Of a stretch of 59,781 nucleotides of DNA, positions 34,373 to 42,879 are shown piece after piece (position 1 is the stretch's first letter; every line of letters begins with the position of its first letter). The notes below the pieces were generated by a model. That model saw nothing but the letters and a program-made list of their open reading frames with translations, searched no databases and had not been told where the DNA came from. The stretch is from CBFFRJ01 sp051486985 (GTDB lineage: Bacteria > Pseudomonadota > Gammaproteobacteria > Enterobacterales > Enterobacteriaceae). The stretch covers positions 1 through 59,781 of the forward strand of contig NZ_JAHVDV010000033.1 of NCBI RefSeq assembly GCF_051486985.1. The letters are read 5' to 3'. The translations under genes were made by a program, and so were the position numbers.

Positions 34373-36025
34373 ATGATTATAAAGAATTTGCAGGTGGGAA
34401 CACGTATGGCAACCGGGTTCGCACTGCTCATCATGATGATAGTCATCATGGGAGCAAGCTCCTACTGGCTGACCGTGAACAGTGAAAAAAAAGTAGATGA
34501 AATAATTCAGTGGCATCTGGTTAAAGAACGATTAGTTAATGACTGGGTACAGCTCGTCAGCGTTAATAATGGCCTTGCACTGGCGGCAATGAACGCCAGG
34601 GATGTCAAAGCACAGGATGACATTCTGAAAACCATGAAAACGAATTCAGAACGCATAAATTCAGTGCAGAAAACACTCACCCCCTTATTACGGCTGCCAA
34701 CGGGCAAACGCCTCCTTGAAAATGTCGTGAGTGCAAGAGAGAAATATGTCTCACTGCGTACAAATGGCTTTAAGCTTGCCCGCGAAGGTAATCAAGAGAT
34801 AACCACTGCTTTTATTTCATCGCAATTTTACCCTGCCACAGAAGGGTACGTTAACGCGCTGATGGAGCTAAAGTCGTTTCAGAAGTCATTAATCGATAAG
34901 TCGTATCTCGGTGTACACAATGAAGCCTCCTCTTCAAAAACCATAATTCTGACCTTTATCCTGTTGAGTATTGTCTCGGGTATCGGGATTTCATTGTATA
35001 TCACCCGCAGTATCACTCGCCCTTTAGCAGAGGCGGTGTCGGTTGCAAAACGGGTTTCAGCAGGCGAATTAACGGTAGATGTCAACGTGCATTCGAGAGA
35101 TGAACTTGGCAACCTGCTGCTCTCCCTCAAAGAGATGACGGTCGGGCTGAACTCAACCGTCAGCCATGTAAGAAAAGGTGCCGAAAACATCTCGCTTGCC
35201 GCGAATGAGATTAATGCAGGCAATCACGACCTTGCCTCCAGAACAGAAGAACAAGCAGCCAGTGTGGAAGAGACAGCGGCAACCCTCGAACAGTTAACGG
35301 CCACCATCAAAAGTACGGCGGAAAATTCACGCACTGTGAATCATCTGTTTGGCGAAGCTGGCGATGTCATTCAAAAAAATAGCAAACGCATGCATGAGGT
35401 CTCCGTGAGCATGCAGGACATCTATGCCGCTTCCGGGCAGATGAACGCTATCGTTACGGCTATCGAAGGGATTGCGTTCCAGACAAATATACTCGCGCTC
35501 AATGCGGCAGTTGAAGCCGCGCGGGCAGGGGAGCAGGGCCGAGGATTTGCCGTGGTCGCCGGAGAAGTACGTACCCTGGCACAACGAAGCTCCTCTTCAG
35601 CGAAGGAGATCAGGGAGATAATCGGATCGTCACTTGGCAAAATCGACACCTGTCGTACTCTGGTCGATGATGCGGACAGCGGAATGAAAGATATCGTCGC
35701 GAATGTCGCCAGCGTGCAGAAACTGGTGGATGACATTACCAAAGCCAGCCTTGAGCAGAGTGATGGTATTCATCAGATAAACCTGGCGATGGGGCAAATC
35801 GATACCACAACTCAGCAAAATGCTGCCCTGGTTGAAGAGTCCTCAGCTGCCAGCACCTCTCTTCAGGAGCAGGCTGCCCTGCTGGTTGACAGCGTAAAAG
35901 TCTTCACCTGCCGGGACACCGAGCAGGAACCGCTGGCGGTGAAAAAAGAGAGTGTTAAATCTAAGGGCGTCGCACATGTTCGTCCTGCCGGGAAACTGGT
36001 GAATGAAGAATGGGTAAATTTCTGA
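34373..36025 (+). CDS. Methyl-accepting chemotaxis protein under FliA control
   Basis: A 550-residue receptor: TM1 near 10-32, helical periplasmic domain to about 190, TM2 near 192-212, HAMP (SITRPLAEAVSVAKRV), signalling domain with consensus tip EGIAFQTNILALNAAVEAAR. The last residues, EWVNF, keep the tryptophan and phenylalanine of the NWETF pentapeptide that docks CheR and CheB, unlike the other two receptors in this window. The start has GAGG upstream, and a sigma-28 promoter lies in front. Ligand unknown. Confidence 0.9.
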   Translation: MIIKNLQVGTRMATGFALLIMMIVIMGASSYWLTVNSEKKVDEIIQWHLVKERLVNDWVQLVSVNNGLALAAMNARDVKAQDDILKTMKTNSERINSVQKTLTPLLRLPTGKRLLENVVSAREKYVSLRTNGFKLAREGNQEITTAFISSQFYPATEGYVNALMELKSFQKSLIDKSYLGVHNEASSSKTIILTFILLSIVSGIGISLYITRSITRPLAEAVSVAKRVSAGELTVDVNVHSRDELGNLLLSLKEMTVGLNSTVSHVRKGAENISLAANEINAGNHDLASRTEEQAASVEETAATLEQLTATIKSTAENSRTVNHLFGEAGDVIQKNSKRMHEVSVSMQDIYAASGQMNAIVTAIEGIAFQTNILALNAAVEAARAGEQGRGFAVVAGEVRTLAQRSSSSAKEIREIIGSSLGKIDTCRTLVDDADSGMKDIVANVASVQKLVDDITKASLEQSDGIHQINLAMGQIDTTTQQNAALVEESSAASTSLQEQAALLVDSVKVFTCRDTEQEPLAVKKESVKSKGVAHVRPAGKLVNEEWVNF

Positions 36026-36219
36026 CGCCCTTCGTCTCCCTTAAACAGAGCGCAAGCTTGTGACGTGAACGGCCGCGGTTTTTTAAACGATGGCCGTCAC
36101 TCAGCAGTTGAAGTCATGCCTTACCACTCCGCTTTTGGCGCAACCAGGATCATATCTGGCTTTTCACTTTCATCACATATGGTTTAACATATATGAAAAC
36201 CATTGCGATAAGGCCGGAT

Positions 36220-36540
36220 ATGCTTCTTCCGCTTCATCTCTTCAAAATGCTCTCCGATGAGACCCGGCTTTCAATAGTGCTGCTGCTTCGTGAAGCCGGT
36301 GAGCTGTGTGTCTGTGATCTTTGCGGCGCGACCGGAGAATCTCAGCCAAAAATATCCAGGCATATGGCTATGTTACGTGACGTTAACCTTGTGGCTGACC
36401 GCCGTGAGGGGAAATGGGTGCATTACCGTTTATCGCCACATATTCCGGCATGGGCCGCCAGCATTATCGATTCCGCGTGGAATGCGCAGCGGGAAATGTT
36501 GCAATCCAGGGTGAAAGCGATTTCGCCGGGAAGGTGCTAA
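36220..36540 (+). CDS. Arsenical resistance repressor ArsR
   Basis: Metal-sensing winged-helix repressor of 106 residues from ATG at 36220; an ATG nine codons upstream lacks a ribosome-binding site, while AAGG lies six bases before this one and the N-terminus then fits E. coli ArsR. The arsenite-binding motif CVCDLC supplies Cys30, Cys32 and Cys35, and the recognition helix is SQPKISRHMAML. It releases the ars promoter when As(III) or Sb(III) binds. First gene of arsRBC. Confidence 0.92.
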   Translation: MLLPLHLFKMLSDETRLSIVLLLREAGELCVCDLCGATGESQPKISRHMAMLRDVNLVADRREGKWVHYRLSPHIPAWAASIIDSAWNAQREMLQSRVKAISPGRC

Positions 36541-36584
36541 ATGCAAAATACATATTCCCCAATCTATATGTGATGGAGAGCGTT

Positions 36585-37874
36585 ATGTTTCTGGCAGGTG
36601 CTATTTTTTTATTCACACTAGTGCTGGTTATCTGGCAGCCTAAAGGGTTAAGTATTGGCTGGGGCGCTGTCATCGGTGCTTTGCTGGCGATGCTAAGTGG
36701 CGTTATCCATCCCGGCGATATCCCTGTTGTCTGGAATATTGTCTGGAATGCGACGGCCACCTTCATCGCCGTTATTATCATCAGTCTGTTGCTGGATGAA
36801 TGCGGCTTTTTCAAATGGGCGGCGTTACACGTATCGCGATGGGGTAAAGGGCGTGGCAGACTGCTTTTCACTTATATTGTCTTACTGGGTGCTGCCGTCG
36901 CGGCGCTATTTGCTAATGACGGTGCCGCTTTAATTCTGACACCCATCGTTATTGCCATGTTACTGGCGTTAGGCTTCAGCAAACGCGCCACCCTGGCCTT
37001 TGTGATGGCAGCGGGTTTTATTGCAGATACCGCCAGTCTGCCGCTTGTGGTCTCTAATCTCGTTAATATTGTGTCGGCTGACTTTTTCGGGCTTGGTTTC
37101 TCTGAATATGCGGCGGTGATGGTTCCGGTTAACCTGGCAACCATTGCTGCAACACTGTTCACGCTGCATCTCTTTTTTCGCCGTGATATTCCCCCCGTTT
37201 ACGACCTCGACAAGCTTGAGGCACCAGCACTGGCGATAACGGATCGGGCAACCTTTAACACCGGCTGGATAGTTCTGGTCATTCTTCTTGTCGGGTTTTT
37301 CGTGCTGGAGCCGCTCGGCATTCCGGTCAGCGCCATTGCCGCAACCGGTGCCGCGATATTATTAGCGGTAGCGAAAAAAGGTCAGGTCATCAGCACCGGA
37401 AAAGTGCTACGTAGCGCGCCCTGGCAGATCGTTATCTTTTCGTTGGGTATGTATCTGGTTGTTTACGGGTTGCGTAATGCAGGACTGACCGTTTTTCTTA
37501 CGCAACTTCTCAACTGGCTTGCTGATAAAGGCGTGTGGGTGACAACGCTGGGCACGGGCCTTATCACCGCCTTTCTCTCCTCAGTGATGAATAATATGCC
37601 GACGGTGTTAATTGGTGCCCTGTCCATCGAGGCCAGTTCAGCCGCAGGGGTGATAAAAGAAGCAATGGTGTACGCAAACGTCATCGGCTGCGACCTCGGC
37701 CCCAAAATAACGCCTATCGGCAGCCTTGCCACGTTGCTCTGGCTTCACGTTCTCTCGCAGAAAAATATGCATATCACCTGGGGATACTATTTCCGCACCG
37801 GTATCGTTATGACCCTGCCGGTACTGTTAGTCACCCTGGCAGCACTGGCACTGCGGCTTTCATTTTCTTATTAA
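36585..37874 (+). CDS. Arsenite/antimonite efflux carrier ArsB
   Basis: A 429-residue inner-membrane pump with about twelve helices, identical in length to E. coli ArsB and clearly similar throughout (for example DIPVVWNIVWNAT, FANDGAALILTPIVIAMLLA and GCDLGPKITPIGSLATLLW). ATG at 36585 gives this length; the open frame extends upstream into arsR but is not used. It lies 44 bases after arsR. No arsA or arsD is present, so export relies on the proton gradient. Confidence 0.94.
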   Translation: MFLAGAIFLFTLVLVIWQPKGLSIGWGAVIGALLAMLSGVIHPGDIPVVWNIVWNATATFIAVIIISLLLDECGFFKWAALHVSRWGKGRGRLLFTYIVLLGAAVAALFANDGAALILTPIVIAMLLALGFSKRATLAFVMAAGFIADTASLPLVVSNLVNIVSADFFGLGFSEYAAVMVPVNLATIAATLFTLHLFFRRDIPPVYDLDKLEAPALAITDRATFNTGWIVLVILLVGFFVLEPLGIPVSAIAATGAAILLAVAKKGQVISTGKVLRSAPWQIVIFSLGMYLVVYGLRNAGLTVFLTQLLNWLADKGVWVTTLGTGLITAFLSSVMNNMPTVLIGALSIEASSAAGVIKEAMVYANVIGCDLGPKITPIGSLATLLWLHVLSQKNMHITWGYYFRTGIVMTLPVLLVTLAALALRLSFSY

Positions 37875-37885
37875 CGGGATCGCTC

Positions 37886-38311
37886 ATGAACACCATTACC
37901 ATTTATCACAATCCTGACTGCGGCACGTCCCGGAACACGCTGGCGCTTATCCGAAACTCCGGCACAGAGCCTGAGATCATTTTTTATCTGGACACGCCAC
38001 CGTCACGCGATGAACTGGTGACGCTGATTGCGGATATGGGGATCACCGTGCGCCAGCTACTGCGCAAAAATGTTCCCCCTTACGACATGCTTGGGCTGGA
38101 CGATGACCACTTCACGGATGACGAGCTAATTGACGCTATCCTTCAGCACCCGATTCTGATGAACCGGCCGGTGGTGGTTACGCCACGGGGTACACGTCTG
38201 TGTCGCCCCTCAGAAGTGGTACTGGAGATTCTGCCCGATGAGCAAAAAGCAGCCTTTGTCAAAGAAGATGGTGAAGCCGTGATCGACGCACAGGGCAGGC
38301 GCATAAAATAG
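37886..38311 (+). CDS. Arsenate reductase (glutaredoxin-type) ArsC
   Basis: Reduces arsenate to arsenite using glutathione and glutaredoxin. The 141-residue protein equals the E. coli length; catalytic Cys12 lies in HNPDCGTSRNTL, and the arginines that hold arsenate are in RNSG and the later LINRPVVVTPRGTRLCRP-type block. It begins 11 bases after arsB, completing arsRBC. Confidence 0.94.
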   Translation: MNTITIYHNPDCGTSRNTLALIRNSGTEPEIIFYLDTPPSRDELVTLIADMGITVRQLLRKNVPPYDMLGLDDDHFTDDELIDAILQHPILMNRPVVVTPRGTRLCRPSEVVLEILPDEQKAAFVKEDGEAVIDAQGRRIK

Positions 38312-38337
38312 TGCTCTGTAGTCCGGGTCAATAACAA

Positions 38338-38373
38338 GGCACTGGCCCGTAAATGCTCTGACGGGCCAGTGCC
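38338..38373. other. 13-bp perfect hairpin between arsC and mesD
   Basis: GGCACTGGCCCGT (38338-38350) and ACGGGCCAGTGCC (38361-38373) pair perfectly around a 10-base loop, between convergent arsC and mesD. There is no T-run on either side, but such a stable stem may block both transcripts. Confidence 0.6.
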
Positions 38374-38426
38374 AGCATGACAGGGGATGCCCTGCGTTAC
38401 CTGAATGAGGGTTACCTGAATGAGAA

Positions 38427-39455
38427 CTACGCCGTAAGCGCCTTGCGTACGATTTCCGCACCTGCGGTCAGGGCGTTAAGTTTGCCTGTGGCTACCCGGC
38501 GAGGCAGGGGAGCCATGCCACAGTTTGTTGATGGATAAAGCTTGTCGGCATCCACAAACTGAAGTGCTTTGCGTAAGGTGGTGGCAACCTCTTCCGGCGT
38601 TTCAATCGCATGGTTGGCAACATCAATCGCCCCGACCATCACTTTTTTACCGCGAATCAACTCAAGCAGATCCATAGGTACATGCGAGTTGTGACATTCC
38701 AGCGAAATGATGTCGATACTGGACGTCTGTAACTTCGGAAACGCCTCTTCATATTGGCGCCACTCGGAACCTAATGTCTTTTTCCAGTCGGTATTGGCTT
38801 TAATGCCGTAGCCGTAACAGATGTGTACCGCGGTCTCACACTTCAGCCCTTCAACGGCTCGTTCCAGCGCCGCGATGCCCCAGTCATTCACCTCGTCAAA
38901 GAAAACATTAAAGGCCGGTTCGTCAAACTGGATAATATCCACCCCGGCGGCCTCAAGCTCTTTCGCTTCCTGATTCAGTATTTTGGCGAATTCCCAGGCC
39001 AGCTTTTCCCGGCTTTTATAATGTGCATCATAGAGTGTATCAATCATGGTCATCGGACCGGGCAACGCCCATTTAATGGGGTTCCTGGTCAGTTGGCGTA
39101 GAAATCTGGCATCCTCGACAAACACCGGCTTCTGGCGGGAAACGTCACCTACAACGGTCGGCACGCTGGCGTCGTAGCGATTACGAATTTTAACGACTTC
39201 GCGTTTCTCAAAGTCCACACCGCTCAGGTGCTCGATAAAGGTCGTCACAAAATGCTGGCGGGTCTGTTCGCCATCGCTGACGATATCGATGCCAGCGCGG
39301 AGCTGATCGAACAGTGACAGACTGAGCGCATCCTTTTTTCCGTCCGCTAACGTCTCATCGCTCAACTTCCAGGGTGACCATAATTTTTCCGGCTCAGCAA
39401 GCCAGGACGGTTTAGGCAGACTGCCCGCCGTTGATGTGGGAAGCAATATTTTCAT
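38427..39455 (-). CDS. Folate-independent methionine synthase MesD (MetE core family)
   Basis: A 342-residue protein corresponding to the catalytic C-terminal half of MetE alone. Zinc ligands are recognisable as His and Cys in HICYGYG, Glu in SLECHNS and Cys in STNCGMAPL. Short MetE-core proteins beside a DUF1852 gene have been described as MesD, which needs MesX and oxygen and does not use methylfolate; the methyl donor is not known. The next gene upstream (27 bases) is that DUF1852 gene, which supports the assignment. It would methylate homocysteine to methionine in the cytoplasm. Confidence 0.82.
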   Translation of the reverse strand: MKILLPTSTAGSLPKPSWLAEPEKLWSPWKLSDETLADGKKDALSLSLFDQLRAGIDIVSDGEQTRQHFVTTFIEHLSGVDFEKREVVKIRNRYDASVPTVVGDVSRQKPVFVEDARFLRQLTRNPIKWALPGPMTMIDTLYDAHYKSREKLAWEFAKILNQEAKELEAAGVDIIQFDEPAFNVFFDEVNDWGIAALERAVEGLKCETAVHICYGYGIKANTDWKKTLGSEWRQYEEAFPKLQTSSIDIISLECHNSHVPMDLLELIRGKKVMVGAIDVANHAIETPEEVATTLRKALQFVDADKLYPSTNCGMAPLPRRVATGKLNALTAGAEIVRKALTA

Positions 39456-39482
39456 AACAGGTGACCTTATTGTTTTTGTAAA

Positions 39483-40466
39483 TCAAAGCGCGTCGTGAGC
39501 AGCCCATTGCTCAAGAATATTTTTATACGGCTTGATGAAATGTGTTTCAGTGAATTTTCCCTGCTCAACGGCCAGCTGGCTGCGCTCTTCACGGTCATAA
39601 ACGATTTTGGTTAATGAGTGATCCTGATGGTTGAGATTCGGTTGGTAGCAGTATCCGGCGGCGGAATTCGCATTATAAATCTCCGGACGATAAATCTTCT
39701 GGAAGGTTTCCATGGTGCTTATCGTCCCAATCAGTTCGAGATTAGAATAATCAGCCAGTAAATCGCCCATGTAATAGAAGGCCAGCGGGGCAACGCTGTT
39801 TACCGGCATAAAGTAACGAACCTGCAGACCCATTTTTTTAAAATAGGCTTCGGTAAGAGAGGTGCCCTCCTGCCGATATTCCTTGCCCAGCACCGGGTGC
39901 TGGTTTCCCGTCTGATAATAAGTATTTTTGTTTGATACGCTCAGACAGATAACGGGCGCTTTGCTAAAGTTTTGCTGGTATTCCGCCGAGAGAATAAACC
40001 GTTTGAAAATAGTGCCGTGCAACCCACCAAAGTCCTCGGGAACGCTGAATTCTGTGCGGTTTTTGTTATGTTCTGCAAGCAGCACGCTGAAGTCGTAATC
40101 ACGCACGTATGATGAGAAGTTATTTCCCACTATGCCGTCGATACGTGCATTGTTTTTCTTATCAATAATACGGGTTTTCAGGATCTCGATAGCGGGGAAA
40201 GCATGACTGCCTTCTTCGGTATTAATGTTCATCTCGGCAGAGATAATATCCAGCTCGACAGCATAACGATCCGCTGTGGGGTTATCCCAGTGCGCCAGGG
40301 TGTTAAAGCGATTCGTTATCATCAGTAACGTGTTACGCAGGTTTTCGCGACGGTTCTGGCCTCTGGCTAAATTAGCAAAGTTGGTGGTAATACGCGTATT
40401 TTCTGAAGGGTTATAATTCTCATCAAAAGTACTGCTCTTGATGGTAAATGAAAAAGTATTATTCAT
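39483..40466 (-). CDS. MesX (DUF1852), partner of MesD
   Basis: A 327-residue DUF1852 protein, from ATG at 40466 (MNNTFSFTIKSSTFDENY); the earlier ATG would add fourteen residues with no family look. No signal peptide or membrane segment. DUF1852 proteins are found next to MesD and are required for its activity, so an oxygen-dependent methyl-supply role has been proposed. It is the first gene of the two-gene operon. No clear MetJ site (AGACGTCT-like repeats) was found upstream. Confidence 0.8.
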   Translation of the reverse strand: MNNTFSFTIKSSTFDENYNPSENTRITTNFANLARGQNRRENLRNTLLMITNRFNTLAHWDNPTADRYAVELDIISAEMNINTEEGSHAFPAIEILKTRIIDKKNNARIDGIVGNNFSSYVRDYDFSVLLAEHNKNRTEFSVPEDFGGLHGTIFKRFILSAEYQQNFSKAPVICLSVSNKNTYYQTGNQHPVLGKEYRQEGTSLTEAYFKKMGLQVRYFMPVNSVAPLAFYYMGDLLADYSNLELIGTISTMETFQKIYRPEIYNANSAAGYCYQPNLNHQDHSLTKIVYDREERSQLAVEQGKFTETHFIKPYKNILEQWAAHDAL

Positions 40467-40855
40467 CGCGATTTTGCACCCTGGGTTTGAGATAATAACT
40501 GAAATCACCTGGTGTTATCGGCTCAGGTATCCAGTCGGTATCGTGTTATCAATACGTTAATTATCATCTTTTATGCCAGAGCGGCTGAATGAGTGAAAGC
40601 GACTAAATTTCACTGCATCATGAATCCTCCTCATGATTCTGGATAAGCCGGTAAAAAAATCGAGAAACTGCTCCACGTGGCGCGGAAACATAGCGTGGCT
40701 TTCTCACCAGACCCTCCGGTAACTGAAGGCGCGTTTATCTCCTCGCCGGCGGGCACATTTTCATCCAGACTTAACGCAAAGACATGGTCTGGGCAGGCAT
40801 TGTGCTTTACACTGCGCGCTGCAAAAATTTTGGCAGATAAACGAATCAGGCGGTA
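40467..40855. other. Intergenic region between mesX and the cold-shock-domain gene
   Basis: This 389-bp gap holds two divergent promoter regions. I see a short inverted repeat GAATC/GATTC at 40622-40639 and two TCATGA boxes 13 bases apart (40618 and 40631), but no RNA gene, riboswitch or clear operator. The open frame at 40631-40945 on the minus strand runs through the next gene and is not supported. Confidence 0.5.
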
Positions 40856-41338
40856 ATGGCGATGAACGGTACGATCACAACGTGGTTTAAAGAGAAAGGC
40901 TTTGGTTTTATCAAAGATGAGAACGGGGATAACCGCTATTTTCACGTGATCAAAGTCGCCAACCCGGACCTGATCAAGAAAGATGCGGCAGTCACGTTTG
41001 AACCCACGACCAACAATAAAGGGTTATCCGCGTATGCGGTAAAAGTGATTCCTGACAGCAAATATATCTATATCGCAGGGGAGCGTCTTAAACTCACCTC
41101 CATTAAATCCTTCGTTGTCTTCAGTGAAGAGGTTCCTGTAGAAACCGGCATTAATAAAGAAAACGCGGTGTTGTCCGTGGGTATCTTGCTGAATAATATC
41201 AGGCCGAAATCCGCCGTGAGCCCTGGCGAAATGCGCTCGCTGAAAAAGCTGGCGATCACCACCTTCCAGGGCACTACCCTGATCTTCTCCGAAGATGAAA
41301 TAGATATTGAAGCGACCGTGAAGATGCTGAAAGTCTGA
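40856..41338 (+). CDS. Cold-shock-domain protein with an extra C-terminal domain
   Basis: Residues 1-65 form a cold-shock (OB-fold) domain with RNP1 motif KGFGFIKDE and RNP2-like RYFHVIKV, so it binds single-stranded nucleic acid. Ordinary Csp proteins stop near 70 residues; this one continues for about 95 residues in a mixed alpha/beta segment (YIYIAGERLKLTS to VKMLKV) that I do not recognise. A second ATG at 40862 is better spaced from AGGCGG and may be the real start. The GC-rich hairpin at 41352-41370 follows. Confidence 0.8.
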   Translation: MAMNGTITTWFKEKGFGFIKDENGDNRYFHVIKVANPDLIKKDAAVTFEPTTNNKGLSAYAVKVIPDSKYIYIAGERLKLTSIKSFVVFSEEVPVETGINKENAVLSVGILLNNIRPKSAVSPGEMRSLKKLAITTFQGTTLIFSEDEIDIEATVKMLKV

Positions 41339-41351
41339 GAGAATATCCCAG

Positions 41352-41370
41352 GGCCGGATCCCCTCCGGCC
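41352..41370. other. Hairpin after the cold-shock-domain gene
   Basis: GGCCGGA-TCCCC-TCCGGCC, a 7-bp stem with 5-base loop 14 bases past the stop codon. No T-run follows, so termination would be weak or Rho-assisted. Confidence 0.45.
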
Positions 41371-41449
41371 GATGACTCAGGGTGTATACTCTCACTTTGC
41401 AGAAGCGGCTGAAAAACCCGCGCAAGTGCCCTTATAACAGAGAGAGAAC

Positions 41450-41845
41450 ATGTCAGAAACGATTCCTGAGTTAATCCCTTTTTCTTATGTCCTCGCCGTG
41501 CGTAACCTGCAACGCAGCGCGGCCTGGTATCGTGATGTTCTTGGATTCGAACTTTTATGGCCTGAAGGGGGCGGCTGGCAGTTGGCCCGACGCGGTAGCG
41601 TAAGGATCATGCTGGGTGAATGTCCTGAGGCGAAAAGAGCCGCCGATCTGGGCGATCATAACTATTTCGCCTATCTGCACGTGACAAATGCCACCGCGTT
41701 ACATGATGAGTGGGTAAGTCGGGGCGCCACAATCCTCTCGCCGCTAACCGATCAGCCCCACGGTATGCGGGAGTTTATGATTGGCACTCCGGACGGGCAC
41801 CGCATGATGGTAGGGCAGACGCTGGACCTGCCGTCTCCCGCCTGA
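41450..41845 (+). CDS. VOC family (glyoxalase/bleomycin-resistance-like) protein
   Basis: A 131-residue protein with the paired beta-alpha-beta-beta-beta modules of the vicinal oxygen chelate fold: SYVLAVRNLQRSAAWYRDVLGFELLW at the N-terminus and DGHRMMVGQ at the C-terminus. A GAGAGA element precedes ATG. Members bind metal for isomerase, dioxygenase or drug-binding roles, but the specific activity is not evident. It converges on the EamA gene, with a shared hairpin between. Confidence 0.82.
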   Translation: MSETIPELIPFSYVLAVRNLQRSAAWYRDVLGFELLWPEGGGWQLARRGSVRIMLGECPEAKRAADLGDHNYFAYLHVTNATALHDEWVSRGATILSPLTDQPHGMREFMIGTPDGHRMMVGQTLDLPSPA

Positions 41846-41859
41846 GTATCAGTGCTGAA

Positions 41860-41895
41860 AACCGCTCCATCGCCCCGCTGCGCGCTGGAGCGGTT
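41860..41895. terminator. Bidirectional terminator between VOC and EamA genes
   Basis: AACCGCTCCA (41860-41869) pairs perfectly with TGGAGCGGTT (41886-41895). Reading the minus strand, TTTTC follows the stem, which suits the end of the EamA transcript; on the plus strand the tail is weaker. Confidence 0.65.
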
Positions 41896-41904
41896 AACGA
41901 GAGA

Positions 41905-42783
41905 CTAACGGCTGAATCTGCGCGAACCTGCTACACACGCAATCACACCAAGCGTCACGAATACCATCATCAGGCTGACCGTTTCATGCAGCAGGGTGGC
42001 GGCAAGAGCGAGGGCGAAAAAAGGTTGCAGTAACTGCAATTGCCCGACAGCCGCAATCCCTCCCTGCGCTAACCCTTTGTACCAGAAAATAAATCCTACC
42101 AGCATGCTGAATAAAGAAACGTAGCCGAGTGAAAACCAGGCCGACTCGCTCACGTTACTGAAGCTGGCCGGGCGGGTAAAGAGGGCCAGGACAAGCATCA
42201 GTGGCAGGGCGAGGATCAGTGCCCAGCTTATCACCTGCCAGCCACCGAGCGCCCGCGTCAGGCGCGCCCCCTCGGCGTAGCCGAGACCGCAGACCAGGAT
42301 AGCGGCCAGCATCTGCAGATCACCCCTCAGCGAAGCACTACCTCCCTGGCTCAGGGCGTACCCGGTGACCAGGCAACTTCCCAGGCATGAGCAAACCCAG
42401 AAGGCCGGACGCGGCCTTTCCCCGCCGCGGATGACGCCAAAAATTGCCGTCGTCATCGGCAGAAGACCAAGAAAAACGATGGAATGCGCGGAGGTTACGT
42501 GCTGCAGGGCCATCGCTGTCAGCAGCGGAAAGCCGATCACAACCCCCAGTGAAACCACGATCAGAGAGAGGACCTGCCGACGGTCAGGACCTTTTCCCTT
42601 CAGCACCAATACCAGTATCAGCGCCAGAACGCCGGCGATGGAGGCGCGGCTGACGGTGAGAAACAGCGGATCAAAATCCAGCACCGCCACTCGGGTTGCC
42701 GGCAGTGAACCGCTAAAAATGAGCATACCCGCGAAGCCATTAAGCCATCCACTGACGGCATGATTGTCTCTTAATTCCTGCAT
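41905..42783 (-). CDS. EamA-family (DMT) transporter
   Basis: A 292-residue inner-membrane exporter with ten predicted helices in two repeated halves, typical of EamA/RhaT-type drug-metabolite carriers. The open frame continues far upstream, over the divergent regulator, but ATG at 42783 (MQELRDNHAV) gives the family length. It is divergent from a MocR-type regulator with a perfect palindrome in between, so export of an amino acid or amine sensed by that regulator is likely. Confidence 0.86.
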   Translation of the reverse strand: MQELRDNHAVSGWLNGFAGMLIFSGSLPATRVAVLDFDPLFLTVSRASIAGVLALILVLVLKGKGPDRRQVLSLIVVSLGVVIGFPLLTAMALQHVTSAHSIVFLGLLPMTTAIFGVIRGGERPRPAFWVCSCLGSCLVTGYALSQGGSASLRGDLQMLAAILVCGLGYAEGARLTRALGGWQVISWALILALPLMLVLALFTRPASFSNVSESAWFSLGYVSLFSMLVGFIFWYKGLAQGGIAAVGQLQLLQPFFALALAATLLHETVSLMMVFVTLGVIACVAGSRRFSR

Positions 42784-42849
42784 GATGCGACCTCGATTCC
42801 TTGTTGTATCCCGTCTGAGGGTTTGACAGGGGGAAGCATACGTCTGAAA

Positions 42850-42879
42850 ATCCATGACAATCAAATTATTGTCATGGAT
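42850..42879. promoter_or_regulatory. Palindromic operator overlapping the MocR start codon
   Basis: ATCCATGACAAT and ATTGTCATGGAT form perfect 12-bp arms with a 6-base spacer. The right arm contains the likely ATG of the MocR gene (42874-42876), so binding would block its own translation-start region and the divergent EamA promoter. Confidence 0.75.
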
